Notes: generated by a model not told the origin, from the letters alone. DNA of 64,000 nt from Brasilonema sennae CENA114 (GCF_006968745.1 NZ_CP030118.1:4104674-4168673), one strand, 5' to 3'. Shown: positions 34,883-44,945, counted from the first letter of the stretch. Numbers and translations are program-made.

Positions 34883-35314
34883 ATGATGAAAACTTTTGCT
34901 AAGTTCGCTCTATCTTTGTGTCTAGCTGTAATGGTGTCTTTGTTTTGGATGACTGATTCTCTAGTAGCTAGTGCTACTCCACTATCAGTTGGCACTACAC
35001 TTGCTGCTGCTTCAACACAATCAGCCGTCAAAGTTGATTTTATTGGACTAAACTCATCACTAAACACAAAAGCAGAAGTTAAGGCGATTCAAGAAGCCCT
35101 GAATAAAGTGGCAACAAAAGCTGGTTTTAAAGCAATTCAGGTAGATGGTGTTTTTGGACCAAACACAGAAAAAGCTGTGAAGAAGTTTCAGGAGCATAAG
35201 GGTCTATTATCAGATGGGAAAGTAGGCAAAAGAACAGTAACTGCATTAGAAATATCGTGGAAATCGTTGCCAAAGTTGGCTCAGGCATTAGGAATACCGT
35301 CTAATGTTGCATAA
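34883..35314 (+). CDS. Secreted peptidoglycan-binding (PG_binding_1) domain protein
   Basis: 143 residues from ATG 34883 (AGAGGAAAA just upstream; the codon after it is also ATG). Signal peptide about 1-30 (FAKFALSLCLAVMVSLFWM...SATP). The single domain (about 55-125) has VKAIQEALNKVA, IQVDGVFGPNTEKAVKKFQE and SDGKVGKRTVTAL, the repeats of the peptidoglycan-binding fold. No catalytic domain is attached, so it may anchor or modulate wall enzymes. An amidase remnant lies 0.85 kb upstream on the other strand. Confidence 0.82.
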   Translation: MMKTFAKFALSLCLAVMVSLFWMTDSLVASATPLSVGTTLAAASTQSAVKVDFIGLNSSLNTKAEVKAIQEALNKVATKAGFKAIQVDGVFGPNTEKAVKKFQEHKGLLSDGKVGKRTVTALEISWKSLPKLAQALGIPSNVA

Positions 35315-35361
35315 GTTGGTTCATCAACAACGACAGTGCTGAGTTAAAGAATGATTGTTAG

Positions 35362-35408
35362 GCTGAGGGTAATATGTGAGCTTTTTAGCTTACATATTAC
35401 CCTTCAGC
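35362..35408 (+). terminator. Long stem-loop after the peptidoglycan-binding gene
   Basis: GCTGAGGGTAATATGTGAGC pairs with GCTTACATATTACCCTTCAGC around TTTTTA: about 19 base pairs with one bulge and one wobble. It lies 48 bases past the stop. No U-tract follows. Region 35409-35639 has nothing else recognisable. Confidence 0.55.
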
Positions 35409-35639
35409 ATTATTAGAACACTCTCAAACCAAATCTTCAAGCTCACATTGATCTACAGAATCGTGATATTTTTCATATATTAAGCTGCTTGAAAGGTAAA
35501 CAAGCTTTTTATTGGGACGGATGCACGAAAAAAGTTTTGCAAAAGTTGTGCAAAAAATTACCTAAATCAAATAATAATGTGTAGCTATCGAGATTTTTTG
35601 GATTTATATAATTTGATTTAACAGCAACTGTATTGGAAA

Positions 35640-38600
35640 CTATTCAGTTAAATACAAAATCTTATCAAACTGAAACTTATTCATCCAATCCCTAAGAGTC
35701 ATGATCTCAAAACTATAAAATGCAGGAATTTCGTCAATGAGTCGAGCAACCAATTCCGCATCAGCATCAAGAGCAGCGTCATGCAATTTAACAATCCATT
35801 GCTTGGGCATTTCTGCTAGTAAATCAGATAAATTAAACGCTTCTTCCGGCATGTCACCTGGTCGTTTAGAGAGTTCTATATACTCATAAAGATAGCTCAC
35901 TCCCAGATATTTTTTCATCACATCAAAAAGGATTTGTTCTTGAAATGGTTTTCGCACAAAATCATCACAACCAGCCGACAAAATAACCACCTTTTCTTCT
36001 TCTAACGCACTGGCTGAAAGAGCAATCACAACAGTGGCTTGACCTTTTGTCGTGCTTTTAATGCGTTTAGTAGCTTCAAAACCATCTATAACGGGCATTT
36101 GCATATCCATCCAAATCAGATGGGGAGACCATGATTCCCAAATTTCAATAGCTTCTTGACCATTAGTAGCTTCTTGTAGCGCAAAACCAACAGGTTGGAA
36201 GAGTCTAACTAATAATTGACGATTATATGTATCATCATCCACCACGAGTAAGCGATATTTTGGCTGGTTGGGAGCGAGCGAAATAACACGACGCTTTTGG
36301 GGTTGCTTGTCAATTTCGCTCGGCTCAACGTTCCCGACTTGAATATCAAATTGAAATGTTGTACCTGCTTTTAAGAAAGTAGTTGTGTCATCGTTAAATT
36401 CCCTAATAGGATTTTCAGGATGGAAAATTTTTCCACCACTAATAACTGTTATTTCACCACCCATTAAACGGATAAATTGACGGCTAATAACTAATCCTAA
36501 TCCCGTTCCTTGTTGCAGCTTTTGTCCTGATGTAGTTTGTACAAAGGGTTGGAATAGTTGAGCAAATTCGCTTGGTTCAATACCAATACCCGTGTCTTGA
36601 ACTTCAAAGGTAATTGAGTATTGAGCGTTCAAAAGAGGTGAATTTTTCCCTATTTCTTGTTCCCTGCGATGCACTGAGCTTGTCGAAGTGTTCCCTGTTA
36701 AACGTTCCCTATTTCCTGTTTCCACCTTGACTGATACACTTCCAGAATCAGTAAACTTAATCGCATTACCGATGATATTAATCAGCACTTGTCGCAACTT
36801 AACTTCATCTGTGCAAATATATTGATCAACATCAGCAGCGCATTCAAATTGTAACTGTAAGCCCTTATCTTTGGCTGACAAAAGAAATATATTTTCTAAA
36901 TCTATTAGGAAAGTTTTGAGATTGAAATTATTTAAGGATAGCGTCATGCGTCCCGCTTCAATTTTGGATAAGTCAAGCACCTGGTTGATGAGAGTTAGCA
37001 AGTGTTCTCCACTGCGATGAATGTTCTTGAGGTTTTCTTGTTGTTTCGGTGAGAGATTTGTGTCTTGGTTCATCAGTTGAGAAAAGCCCAAAATAGCATT
37101 CAAAGGAGTTCGTAATTCGTGACTCATGTTAGCGATAAAAATACTTTTAGCAAGGTTCGCAGCTTCTGCTAACTCTTTCGCCTTTGCGAGTTCTGCTTCT
37201 GTTTGCAAGCGGGTGACAACTTCCGACTCTAACTGTGCATTAGCTTGCGCCAGTTCGGTTGTACGTTCATGCACTTTTAGTTCTAAGGTTTGGTTGTAGT
37301 TTGTCATTAATGCTTCGGCTTGCTTTCGCACAGTTATATCTTGAAAAACAGCGATCGGATACTCCACTGCACCACTACAATCAAAAATTGGCGTGCTGGT
37401 CACTTCTAGAAAAATGATACGATCAGTTTGGTGTAGTTCTAAATCGTCTGCTGTGACTTTTTCACCCCCCAGACTACGCATGATAGGTAGTTCTGCAGTT
37501 GGGTAGATTTGTCCCGTACCTGCTCGATAAACATGGTATTGTTCTGATAATTGCTCTTTAGTAGCTGTTGGGAAATCTTGAATGTTAAGTAACTGCTGGG
37601 AAGTTTGATTGGTGTAGATGAGTTTTCCTGTGAGATCGCGGATAGAGATTCCCACTGGAATGGCATTTAAGAATTGATTGAGACGGTTTTGATTTGACTG
37701 GACTTGAGCATAAAGTCTGGCGTTGGTAATGGCGATCGCTGCTTGAGTAGATAGCAGTTGAATGATTTCTAATCGCTGTGGTGTAAATACGTGAGTGGCT
37801 AAATTATTTTCTAAGTAAACAGCGCCAATCAGTTGTCCATGATTCAGCACAGGAAAACACAAAATAGATTTAGGCTGGCGTACTGTGATGTAGGAGTCAT
37901 AGAGATTTTGAATTTTTAGCTTCCTGGTTTCTACTTGCGAATGCGGATTTTGAATTTGATTAAATGCGTCACCCAAAACAATAGTTTCTTTAGTGCGGGC
38001 AACATAATAAATAATAGACGTAGGTAAACAAGTTTCAATAGCAATAGACTGCAATACTGTAATCTGCTCATTTTCAGTGTTACCTGATGCTTCTACCCTG
38101 AGTTCACCATCTTTTTCTAAAATTAAATAACCAGTTTGTGCCCCAGCATTTTCCAACAAGATTTTCATCAAAGTAGAAAGCAGTTTATTTAACTCAATTT
38201 CGCTGGTAATAGCAAAGGATGCTTTCATCAATGTTGCTATATCTAAAGCTGACTCTAAATTATTGCCAGTTGACCGATTTGGTAGACTGGTGCGTGTGTC
38301 AATGAAGGTATTTTCTGTTGTTACTTTTTGGAAAAATTTTGGATAGCGTGACTCTAAATCTTCAACTTTAGCTATTGCTCCCCACAGTTCATAACAGTAG
38401 TGAGCTTCTTGAAAATAAGTTTGAGCAATTTTCTCTTTACCCCATGCAAGGTAAAACTTAGCAGCTAGTTCATTGGCTAGGGCTTCTTCGTTGAGGTATT
38501 CATTTTGTTTGGCAAGAGCAATAGCTTTTTCATAATAGTCTATTGCCTTGAGGTTTTTACCAGAAACTCGATGTCGCTCTGCTTCCACTAGATAGAATTT

Positions 38601-41600
38601 ATGCAGGTGAGTCATGGGAGCAAAATACGCCCATTTTTTGAGCTTTTTCTGGTTCGATCTAACCTTATGGAGGACAAGTTTTTGTTCAGAGGAGGAGATA
38701 TCAGTATAGATAGCAAGATGGACTAAAGAATTGTAGAAGTGAGACAGAGGAATTGTTCCTAAAGCACTGTCAAGATTTTTTTCGACTAACTGAGCATTTT
38801 CTAAAGCTTGCTGATAGTCTTGAAAAAGATAACCGAGAACTAATTTGTAAAAATAGAGGGCATGACAGATATTCTGAGCATTTGCTTCTAAATGTAGGGG
38901 TAACATTTTGATTTCGTCATAGCTTTCACCAATTAAACTGCACTTCTTTTCAGTGCGTCCTATCAAGTTCAATACAAGCTGTCGATTGAGTTGGTTATAA
39001 TAAAAAGCTGTTTTTTGTTTGAGTTGGCTGAGGGTATGACTGTACGTTGCCATCTCTTGCTCGATTGTTGCCAAGTCCTTACCCAATACATAGGAATGGT
39101 AGGAGTATACGCAGGCTGAATAAGCGGCATATTCTAAATCTCCAGTCTCCAAACCAATCGAGTAAGCATCCAACAAAGGGGTTAAGGTATTCCTAAGATG
39201 CTCTTTCCAATGATTGATAAAGTAATTAACGATAAATAACGTCCTAGCTTTGAGTTCTTTATCATTAAACTTATCGAGCAACCTAAGAGCCAATTGACCG
39301 AATTGATAACCAGTTTCAATATCTCCTACAGCTTCACCACAAAGAATTAATCCGTAAGCGGCATAACCATAGGCAGACACAGAAGTATTGCCGTATTTGA
39401 GTGATAGATTGACCTGTTTCAACACCAGCAGCCCAAGCAGTTCAGGTGAGGCAAAGTAGGCAGCAGAGGCTACACGCGATAGGATACGCATAGCTGCTAG
39501 CTTGTAAGGGTTCGTCATTGCTGGCAGGTTGATTAAATCTTCGACTCGTTTCCCTACCAAAGCTAACTTTGTCCTCACCAGTTCAAGTAAAATATCTAAT
39601 TTATTTGGCTTTTTTGGAAAGCTAATTCCCAACAGCTTCAAGACTGAAAGTCCCGTCTTGATCCCTTCCAATGGTTTATTGTAGACTGTGCAAGCTTGAA
39701 TCTTTACTTCATATATCTTCACTTTATCCAAAAGTGTTCTGGCTTGTTGTAGTACAACAAAAGCTAATCTCTCCATTTCCTCAAAGTCGCCACTCAAGAT
39801 AGCAGCTTCTGCTGCTTCCACATAGACTGTCAGAGTTAGATCATACTGACGAATCCAGCTATCTACCGAAAGACAATTCATGCCAATTCTTAAGTAGTTC
39901 CAAGCTGGTTTCCAAGCGGCTGAAGCCTTCGCTTTTTGACCAGCCATGAGATTTAATTGAGCGAGTTTATCCTTTTCTAACTGAACGTCTATTGCTTCAA
40001 TACCGAAGTTGAGTTGATTGACAATATCAAAAATCTTTTGTTGGAGTACCTCTTGCGGGGTATTTTTGCACAAAAATTGCCCGACTTTCCAGTGAACGGC
40101 TTGTTTGTTGTCTGGAGGAATTAGGGAATAGGCAGCTTGCTGAATGCGATCATGAGCAAATTTATAAATAATTTTTAATTCGTTCAATTCTCGGTCTGTT
40201 TGAAGAAATTTGTAATCATCTCCGACAGGTAATATCAATCCCGCTTGCATGGCATCCCATAATTCATTAGTCGTTTCTTTTTGAGGTTTTTCATTAATAA
40301 TTGACAGCGTTTTCACATCAAATTGGTTTCCAATACAAGCGGCTAACCGTAAAACGTTTTGTGTTGACTCTGATAAGCTTTGAATCTTTTCACACATTAA
40401 TTCCACAACATTATCAGTAATATTTCGAGATATAATTTGTTTTAAATCCCAAGACCAAGCCCGAGAATTACTATCATATTTGAGTAATTTTTCCGTATAA
40501 AGTGACTTCAAAAACTCTTTAATAAAGAAGGGATTTCCCTGTGTTTTTTCCCAAACCAACTCGGCTAATCTTTGAGTAGGGAGGCACTCAGCCTTTAACG
40601 TATCTGCAATGAATTCATTCACCTGGTTTAAATTTAGGGGTGAAAGAGAAAGATGGTTAATGAGTGCCCCCTGGTTGTTCATTTCAGATAAAGTCAGCAT
40701 AACAGGATGAGTTGCGCTGACTTCGTTATCTCGATAAGCTCCAATCAAAAATAGATATTTAGTGTTAGTATGAATCATTATCTGTTGAAGCAATTGCAGC
40801 GTGGCGCTGTCTGTCCATTGAAGATCATCTAGAAATAGAACGAGGGGATGCTGTTTTTGACTACATACCTGGATCAAGTTTTGAAAAACTAAATTAAACC
40901 GATTTTGTGCTTCTATTGGAGGAAATTTGGGTACGAGATGCTGTTTGCCAATAATCAGTTCAATTTCTGGAATGACATCAATAATAATTTGTGCGTTGAC
41001 TCCTAATACTGCTACAATCTTCTGCTGCCAGTGTTGTAACTGAGCTTCAGTTTCGGTCAGCAATTGTCGCACTAATTCTTGGAATGCAGCAATTAAAGCT
41101 TGATAAGGAATATCGCGGTTAAGCTGGTCAAATTTACCCGCAATAAAGTATCCGCGTTTTTGAGTAATGATCTGGTAAATTTCTTGGACTAAAGCTGATT
41201 TTCCAATTCCAGCAGATCCAGAAATGAGCATAAGTTCTGTTTGTCCTTGCGTGACTCGCTCAAAGGCAGTAAATAAGGACTCAATTTGTGATTTTCTGCC
41301 GTAGAGTTTTTCAGGAATTTGTAAGTTATCATTAATATCTTGGCATCCCAAAGTAAAAGTTTTGATTTCACCTGTTTGATATTGAGTCAGACAAGTTTCT
41401 AAATCTCCCTTGATTCCCCAAGCGCTCTGATATCGCTCGTCTGCTGTTTTTGCCATTAACTTCATGACAATTTCTGAGATATTCAAGGGAATGTCTGCAT
41501 TAACTGCATGAGGAGGTATCGGTTGTTTAGCAATATGGCAATGTATCAACTCAAGTGCATCCACAGATTCAAATGGAACCTGAGTAGTGAGCAATTCATA

Positions 41601-42197
41601 AAAAGTGACACCAAGAGAATAGAAATCGGTGCGGTAATCGAGCGATCGATTCATCCTGCCTGTTTGTTCTGGAGAAATATAAGCTAATGTTCCTTCTATA
41701 ACATTAGGACTTTTGAGGCTGGTATTCTCTTTTAAGAAAATGCTAGACAAGCCAAAATCAATTAATTTTAATTGTCCAGTTTGAGGATTTAAGACAATAT
41801 TGGATGGATTAATATCTTTGTGAATGATATTAATTTGATGAAGTTGTCCTAAGATATTTGTTATTTGGATAGCAATGCAGAGAAACTCTGCTAAAGAAAA
41901 GGGACGCTGTTCCAGCAGTATTTTTAAAGATTCGGCTCCAAAATCTTCTAACAATATAAATTGTGTGTTCTGGTATTTTCTTAACTCGTAGGCTTTAATC
42001 GTTCCCTCTAAATTGAGATGACTAGTGATTTCGTATTCTTGCTGATATCGATAAAGTTCGGCAGGCGTGGGATAATCCTCTTTAAGAAGTTTTAAAATCA
42101 AAGGTTGCTGATTCTTCTTGAAGACAGCTTTGTAAACGAGAGTATTAGCACTTTCGTAGATTTTGCTGACAATTGTAATATCTGGCAATGAAATCAT
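35640..42197 (-). CDS. Giant Ser/Thr kinase - AAA ATPase - GAF - PAS - histidine kinase - receiver protein
   Basis: 2185 residues. Order: protein-kinase domain (about 10-270; HKDINPSNIVL catalytic loop, DFG as LIDFGLSS), AAA_16/STAND-like ATPase (about 295-560; P-loop GSAGIGKSALVQE, Walker B LVLFLDDLQW), a long helical TPR-like region (about 600-1290), GAF (about 1325-1480), PAS (about 1500-1620), coiled coil, HisKA with His in NMSHELRTPLNAI (about 1689), ATPase (N-box INIIGNAIKFT, G1 DTGIGI, G2 GTGLGLVIS), and a receiver (about 1985-2100; Asp in MDMQMPVIDG, Lys in FVRKPF). This matches the cyanobacterial HstK-type hybrid family, which joins eukaryote-like and two-component signalling. A repeat is inserted in frame in the ATPase domain between strand and G1 box. 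No transmembrane helix. Confidence 0.9.
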   Translation of the reverse strand: MISLPDITIVSKIYESANTLVYKAVFKKNQQPLILKLLKEDYPTPAELYRYQQEYEITSHLNLEGTIKAYELRKYQNTQFILLEDFGAESLKILLEQRPFSLAEFLCIAIQITNILGQLHQINIIHKDINPSNIVLNPQTGQLKLIDFGLSSIFLKENTSLKSPNVIEGTLAYISPEQTGRMNRSLDYRTDFYSLGVTFYELLTTQVPFESVDALELIHCHIAKQPIPPHAVNADIPLNISEIVMKLMAKTADERYQSAWGIKGDLETCLTQYQTGEIKTFTLGCQDINDNLQIPEKLYGRKSQIESLFTAFERVTQGQTELMLISGSAGIGKSALVQEIYQIITQKRGYFIAGKFDQLNRDIPYQALIAAFQELVRQLLTETEAQLQHWQQKIVAVLGVNAQIIIDVIPEIELIIGKQHLVPKFPPIEAQNRFNLVFQNLIQVCSQKQHPLVLFLDDLQWTDSATLQLLQQIMIHTNTKYLFLIGAYRDNEVSATHPVMLTLSEMNNQGALINHLSLSPLNLNQVNEFIADTLKAECLPTQRLAELVWEKTQGNPFFIKEFLKSLYTEKLLKYDSNSRAWSWDLKQIISRNITDNVVELMCEKIQSLSESTQNVLRLAACIGNQFDVKTLSIINEKPQKETTNELWDAMQAGLILPVGDDYKFLQTDRELNELKIIYKFAHDRIQQAAYSLIPPDNKQAVHWKVGQFLCKNTPQEVLQQKIFDIVNQLNFGIEAIDVQLEKDKLAQLNLMAGQKAKASAAWKPAWNYLRIGMNCLSVDSWIRQYDLTLTVYVEAAEAAILSGDFEEMERLAFVVLQQARTLLDKVKIYEVKIQACTVYNKPLEGIKTGLSVLKLLGISFPKKPNKLDILLELVRTKLALVGKRVEDLINLPAMTNPYKLAAMRILSRVASAAYFASPELLGLLVLKQVNLSLKYGNTSVSAYGYAAYGLILCGEAVGDIETGYQFGQLALRLLDKFNDKELKARTLFIVNYFINHWKEHLRNTLTPLLDAYSIGLETGDLEYAAYSACVYSYHSYVLGKDLATIEQEMATYSHTLSQLKQKTAFYYNQLNRQLVLNLIGRTEKKCSLIGESYDEIKMLPLHLEANAQNICHALYFYKLVLGYLFQDYQQALENAQLVEKNLDSALGTIPLSHFYNSLVHLAIYTDISSSEQKLVLHKVRSNQKKLKKWAYFAPMTHLHKFYLVEAERHRVSGKNLKAIDYYEKAIALAKQNEYLNEEALANELAAKFYLAWGKEKIAQTYFQEAHYCYELWGAIAKVEDLESRYPKFFQKVTTENTFIDTRTSLPNRSTGNNLESALDIATLMKASFAITSEIELNKLLSTLMKILLENAGAQTGYLILEKDGELRVEASGNTENEQITVLQSIAIETCLPTSIIYYVARTKETIVLGDAFNQIQNPHSQVETRKLKIQNLYDSYITVRQPKSILCFPVLNHGQLIGAVYLENNLATHVFTPQRLEIIQLLSTQAAIAITNARLYAQVQSNQNRLNQFLNAIPVGISIRDLTGKLIYTNQTSQQLLNIQDFPTATKEQLSEQYHVYRAGTGQIYPTAELPIMRSLGGEKVTADDLELHQTDRIIFLEVTSTPIFDCSGAVEYPIAVFQDITVRKQAEALMTNYNQTLELKVHERTTELAQANAQLESEVVTRLQTEAELAKAKELAEAANLAKSIFIANMSHELRTPLNAILGFSQLMNQDTNLSPKQQENLKNIHRSGEHLLTLINQVLDLSKIEAGRMTLSLNNFNLKTFLIDLENIFLLSAKDKGLQLQFECAADVDQYICTDEVKLRQVLINIIGNAIKFTDSGSVSVKVETGNRERLTGNTSTSSVHRREQEIGKNSPLLNAQYSITFEVQDTGIGIEPSEFAQLFQPFVQTTSGQKLQQGTGLGLVISRQFIRLMGGEITVISGGKIFHPENPIREFNDDTTTFLKAGTTFQFDIQVGNVEPSEIDKQPQKRRVISLAPNQPKYRLLVVDDDTYNRQLLVRLFQPVGFALQEATNGQEAIEIWESWSPHLIWMDMQMPVIDGFEATKRIKSTTKGQATVVIALSASALEEEKVVILSAGCDDFVRKPFQEQILFDVMKKYLGVSYLYEYIELSKRPGDMPEEAFNLSDLLAEMPKQWIVKLHDAALDADAELVARLIDEIPAFYSFEIMTLRDWMNKFQFDKILYLTE
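36655..36725. repeat. Repeat inserted in frame in the giant kinase ATPase domain
   Basis: 36666-36697 is the same 32-base sequence as 7451-7482 (TGCGATGCACTGAGCTTGTC, then GAAGTGTTCCCT), flanked by TTCCCTGTT/TTTCCTGTT units. It encodes the foreign-looking RERLTGNTSTSSVHRREQE between VKVETG and the SITFEVQDTGIGI strand, in a surface loop just before the G1 box. Confidence 0.7.
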
Positions 42198-42544
42198 ATT
42201 TGGGATTATTTATGCTTACATTAACTCTCTCAAAGTGCTCGAAAATCCTCTCAGATTGGCTATGATATTTACACCAAGTATCTTGGTGTTCAAGCTGATG
42301 TCAAAATTCGGTAGATTAGCAAGTTATTAGAGAAGCCACTGCTGCGGCAAAACTTAAACCAAAACCCTCTGTTAAAGAATTTGATGGTAGATTTATCTAA
42401 GAGATTCTCAGGGTTTTCTTCTGAGTCAGTAGCCCAAAGCACGACAAAAAAATACTACCATTAGATAGCTTCACATTTTGACACCTGAGGTAGTTCTTTC
42501 AAGAAACACGCTTAACAAGGAATAGGGAAAAAAGTGTTTATTTG
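42198..42544. other. Intergenic region upstream of the giant kinase
   Basis: No gene, strong hairpin or known motif seen. Presumably holds the giant-kinase promoter at its left end and the insertion flank of the IS607-type element at its right. Confidence 0.3.
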
Positions 42545-42757
42545 ATTCATAACGGGTGGTGCGCCGCCTGGGGGGCGCTTTCAACAAGCCAAGTTTAGGC
42601 AGTACAACAAACCGTTACACAACACCTATCCAAAGCTACTCATAACTAGACTTTTCTATGACAGACTACTTGTACTAATTAATTCGCTTTGGACTTCGTT
42701 TACTTCTTGCTTCAACCTGGAAGTGTCGGCACTAACCAGTCCACAAGCTAACCTCGC
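42545..42757 (-). ncRNA. Putative omega RNA / right end of the TnpB element
   Basis: About 200 non-coding bases directly downstream of the tnpB stop, where TnpB guide RNAs are normally encoded. Near the distal end, on the minus strand, is GAAAGCGCCCCCCAGGCGGC then GCACCACCCG, a GC-rich stem that stands out from AT-rich surroundings and probably marks the element end. By analogy the guide would be the following bases (about 42530-42550). Position-based inference only. Confidence 0.4.
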
Positions 42758-43843
42758 CTAACTGGCGATTTTGGACAAATTGATTGCGGCGTTTAAGTCA
42801 CGGTCGATGACAAATCCGCAATGATCGCATTCAAACACTCGTTCTTTCAAAGTGAGTGTTTCTTTTTTAGTTCCACAGTTTGAGCAAGTCTTGGAACTGG
42901 GAAACCACCTATCAGCCACAACTAACCTTGAACCATACAGTTCGCATTTATAAGTTAGCTGACGACGAAATTCAAAGAAGGACATATCGGCAATAGCTTT
43001 AGCTAGTTTATGATTAGCCAACATTCCTGATACATTGAGGTCTTCAATGACTATTGTGCCGTGGTTCTTGGCAAGTAGTGTTGTCAGTTTATGCAGAGTA
43101 TCTTTGCGGATGTTGGCTATTTTTCGATGTAACCTAGCTATTTCTAATTGCGCTTTCTTCCAGTTATTTGAACCAACGACTTTATGTCGATTAAACCACT
43201 GTATTCTAGATAACTTAGCCTCATATTTCTTGTAGGACTTAGCACCTACAACTACCTCACAAGTTGAGAGAGTCGCCAACACTTTGATCCCTAAATCAAC
43301 GCCTACAACGTCTTTTTGACAAGACTCTTGAACATCGACCTCAAACCGGAAACTAATAAACCATCTGTCGGCTTTACGAGATATCGTTACTGATTTCGGT
43401 TTTATTTGTGGTAGTCGCTCATAAGTTTTGAGGACGCCAATCACTGGCACCTGAATTTTGTTATTACCAAGAATCTTCACTGTACCTTCAAGCGTGAAAG
43501 AGTCGCGTTGACCTTTCTTTTTGAATTTGGGGACGCCAGCAGTTTTCTTAAAGCAACGTTTCCAAGATTCACGCAGCCCCATTAATGCTTGTTGTGGTGT
43601 AGACTTGCTGACTTCGTAATACCATTCGTATTCACTTTTTACTAGTACTACTAACCATTTATGCAAGTCAATAGCAGAAGGAAACTTAATCTTTGAATCT
43701 GGATTAGCTTTGTTGTGAGCCAATATTTGCTTAGTCAAACCCAAGCCCCAATTCCAAGCATGACGAGCTACTCCACAATGTTTTGCAAAGGCTGTGCGTT
43801 GCGCTTTATTCAGTTTCAATTCAGTCTTGAAACCTAACAACAT
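42758..43843 (-). CDS. tnpB: TnpB RNA-guided endonuclease of an IS607/IS605-type element
   Basis: 361 residues, near-complete. The RuvC triad looks intact: Asp in GVDLGIKVLATLS, Glu in IVIEDLNVSGM and Asp in VIDRDLNAAINLS. The four-Cys zinc ribbon CSNCGTKKETL...FECDHCG is present. The N-terminal wedge region begins LLGFKTELKLNKAQRTAFAK. TnpB uses an RNA from the element's right end to cut at the empty site and favour transposon retention. Its ATG directly abuts the stop of the upstream recombinase remnant (TAAATG), as in IS607 elements. With the recombinase broken, this TnpB is probably domesticated or dying, though its own frame is clean. Confidence 0.88.
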   Translation of the reverse strand: MLLGFKTELKLNKAQRTAFAKHCGVARHAWNWGLGLTKQILAHNKANPDSKIKFPSAIDLHKWLVVLVKSEYEWYYEVSKSTPQQALMGLRESWKRCFKKTAGVPKFKKKGQRDSFTLEGTVKILGNNKIQVPVIGVLKTYERLPQIKPKSVTISRKADRWFISFRFEVDVQESCQKDVVGVDLGIKVLATLSTCEVVVGAKSYKKYEAKLSRIQWFNRHKVVGSNNWKKAQLEIARLHRKIANIRKDTLHKLTTLLAKNHGTIVIEDLNVSGMLANHKLAKAIADMSFFEFRRQLTYKCELYGSRLVVADRWFPSSKTCSNCGTKKETLTLKERVFECDHCGFVIDRDLNAAINLSKIAS

Positions 43844-44065
43844 TTACTTTACCACGCCAGGTGCTTCAACCGGGGGAACCCCGGCAACGCACTGGCTCTC
43901 CTTAACTACTTGAGTCATACCATCAATCAATTTTTTGTTTTTCTTACTTCTAGAACCGTAAAGACGGGCACCGAACACAGTTATCAGTTCAATCATGTCT
44001 TGGACTAGTTCCTGCTCAAACGTTACCTCCTCATTTGATTTGTTAATAGTGCATCTGCCGTTCCA
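43844..44065 (-). pseudogene. C-terminal remnant of IS607-type serine recombinase (TnpA)
   Basis: The frame reads TINKSNEEVTFEQELVQDMI then ELITVFGARLYGSRSKKNKK, LIDGMTQVVKES, the characteristic C-terminus of IS607 recombinases. The resolvase catalytic domain is missing. The final 18 or so codons are encoded by an inserted GCCAGTGC...GCACCTGGC palindromic repeat (43857-43899), after which TAA touches the tnpB ATG. Confidence 0.75.
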
Positions 44066-44252
44066 TTGTAGCGACTGGGGTAGGCGAGTAGTTGCACAAG
44101 CGCATTGAGTGGATATTCACCCTACACATATGCACCGCGAGTTACCTCACGGTGCATATTTACACTCAAGCGATTTTGCGTAGTCTAAATTAACGATTTG
44201 GAGTTATGAATAATAATCTTATGATTCCTCTTGCTCCATCCACTTCCCCGCT

Positions 44253-44453
44253 TTATCGAAGTAACCTTGTTACCCTAACGTCATATTCAGTGCCTTTTGG
44301 ATGCTCACTTCTGGCTTGAAACAATGCCATGCCATCAGCTTTTTGTTTTGACTCTGCGTCGATTTCGTATCGTGTCGTCCCGTTTTGACAGGTATTGTTC
44401 GTCTGGTCAAAAAATTCCTTAATATCCACCAATACTTCGTAGGTATGAATCAT
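44253..44453 (-). CDS. Small hypothetical protein
   Basis: 66 residues from ATG 44453 (GGAGG seven bases upstream; an upstream ATG at 44486 is less likely). MIHTYEVLVDIKEFFDQTNN, then a DAESKQKADGMALFQARSEH segment. A compact alpha/beta pattern of the small cyanobacterial hypothetical type. No known domain. Confidence 0.55.
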   Translation of the reverse strand: MIHTYEVLVDIKEFFDQTNNTCQNGTTRYEIDAESKQKADGMALFQARSEHPKGTEYDVRVTRLLR

Positions 44454-44630
44454 TTTGGCACCTCCGAATGTGCTGTGTGTAAACAATACAGACAGAATCT
44501 ACTATCTGAATTATGAATCTTTGAAAAGCGCCAGTCGTCAAACAAATACAATTCTTTATCCTTATTAAAAAAGGTTATCAATACTTTTAAATACTAAAAA
44601 ATTAAGCACTTCTTCAGTCTGAACAAAAGC

Positions 44631-44945
44631 TTACCGATAAATGTCACAGTTCAAGCTGCGAAATGTGGAAGGTAAAGGTGTGAGGCTACACCAATCTGGT
44701 ACTAATCTGATTTCGCCTACCGAACCTAGACCAGTTTCGGGAACAACAGCATCATAGATGACAGGAATCCCTTCTTGTCCTGCGGATATACCCACACCAT
44801 GTTCAAAGTAGTGGGACAGCATTCCCAAATGAACCGCTTTGCCACGAATGATGTTGGCATTGTCGCACCACAAAATGCGGACGAAATAAATACCAGCATC
44901 TTGAAGAGATTTTTTAACTTGCTCAAATGTATGGTTTTCAGTCAT
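44631..44945 (-). pseudogene. Glutamine synthetase N-terminal fragment
   Basis: 104 codons. Residues 1-92 match the beta-grasp domain of a GS-family enzyme ([53 protein letters not shown]). After SLTPLP the homology ends and a short unrelated tail reaches a stop. The whole catalytic domain (about 330 residues) is absent, so no enzyme activity is expected. It lies next to mobile-element debris, consistent with deletion. Confidence 0.75.

Noticed and set aside
42758-43843. Cas12-type CRISPR effector
   Set aside because: 361 residues, typical TnpB layout, IS607 recombinase remnant directly upstream and no array; it is a transposon TnpB.
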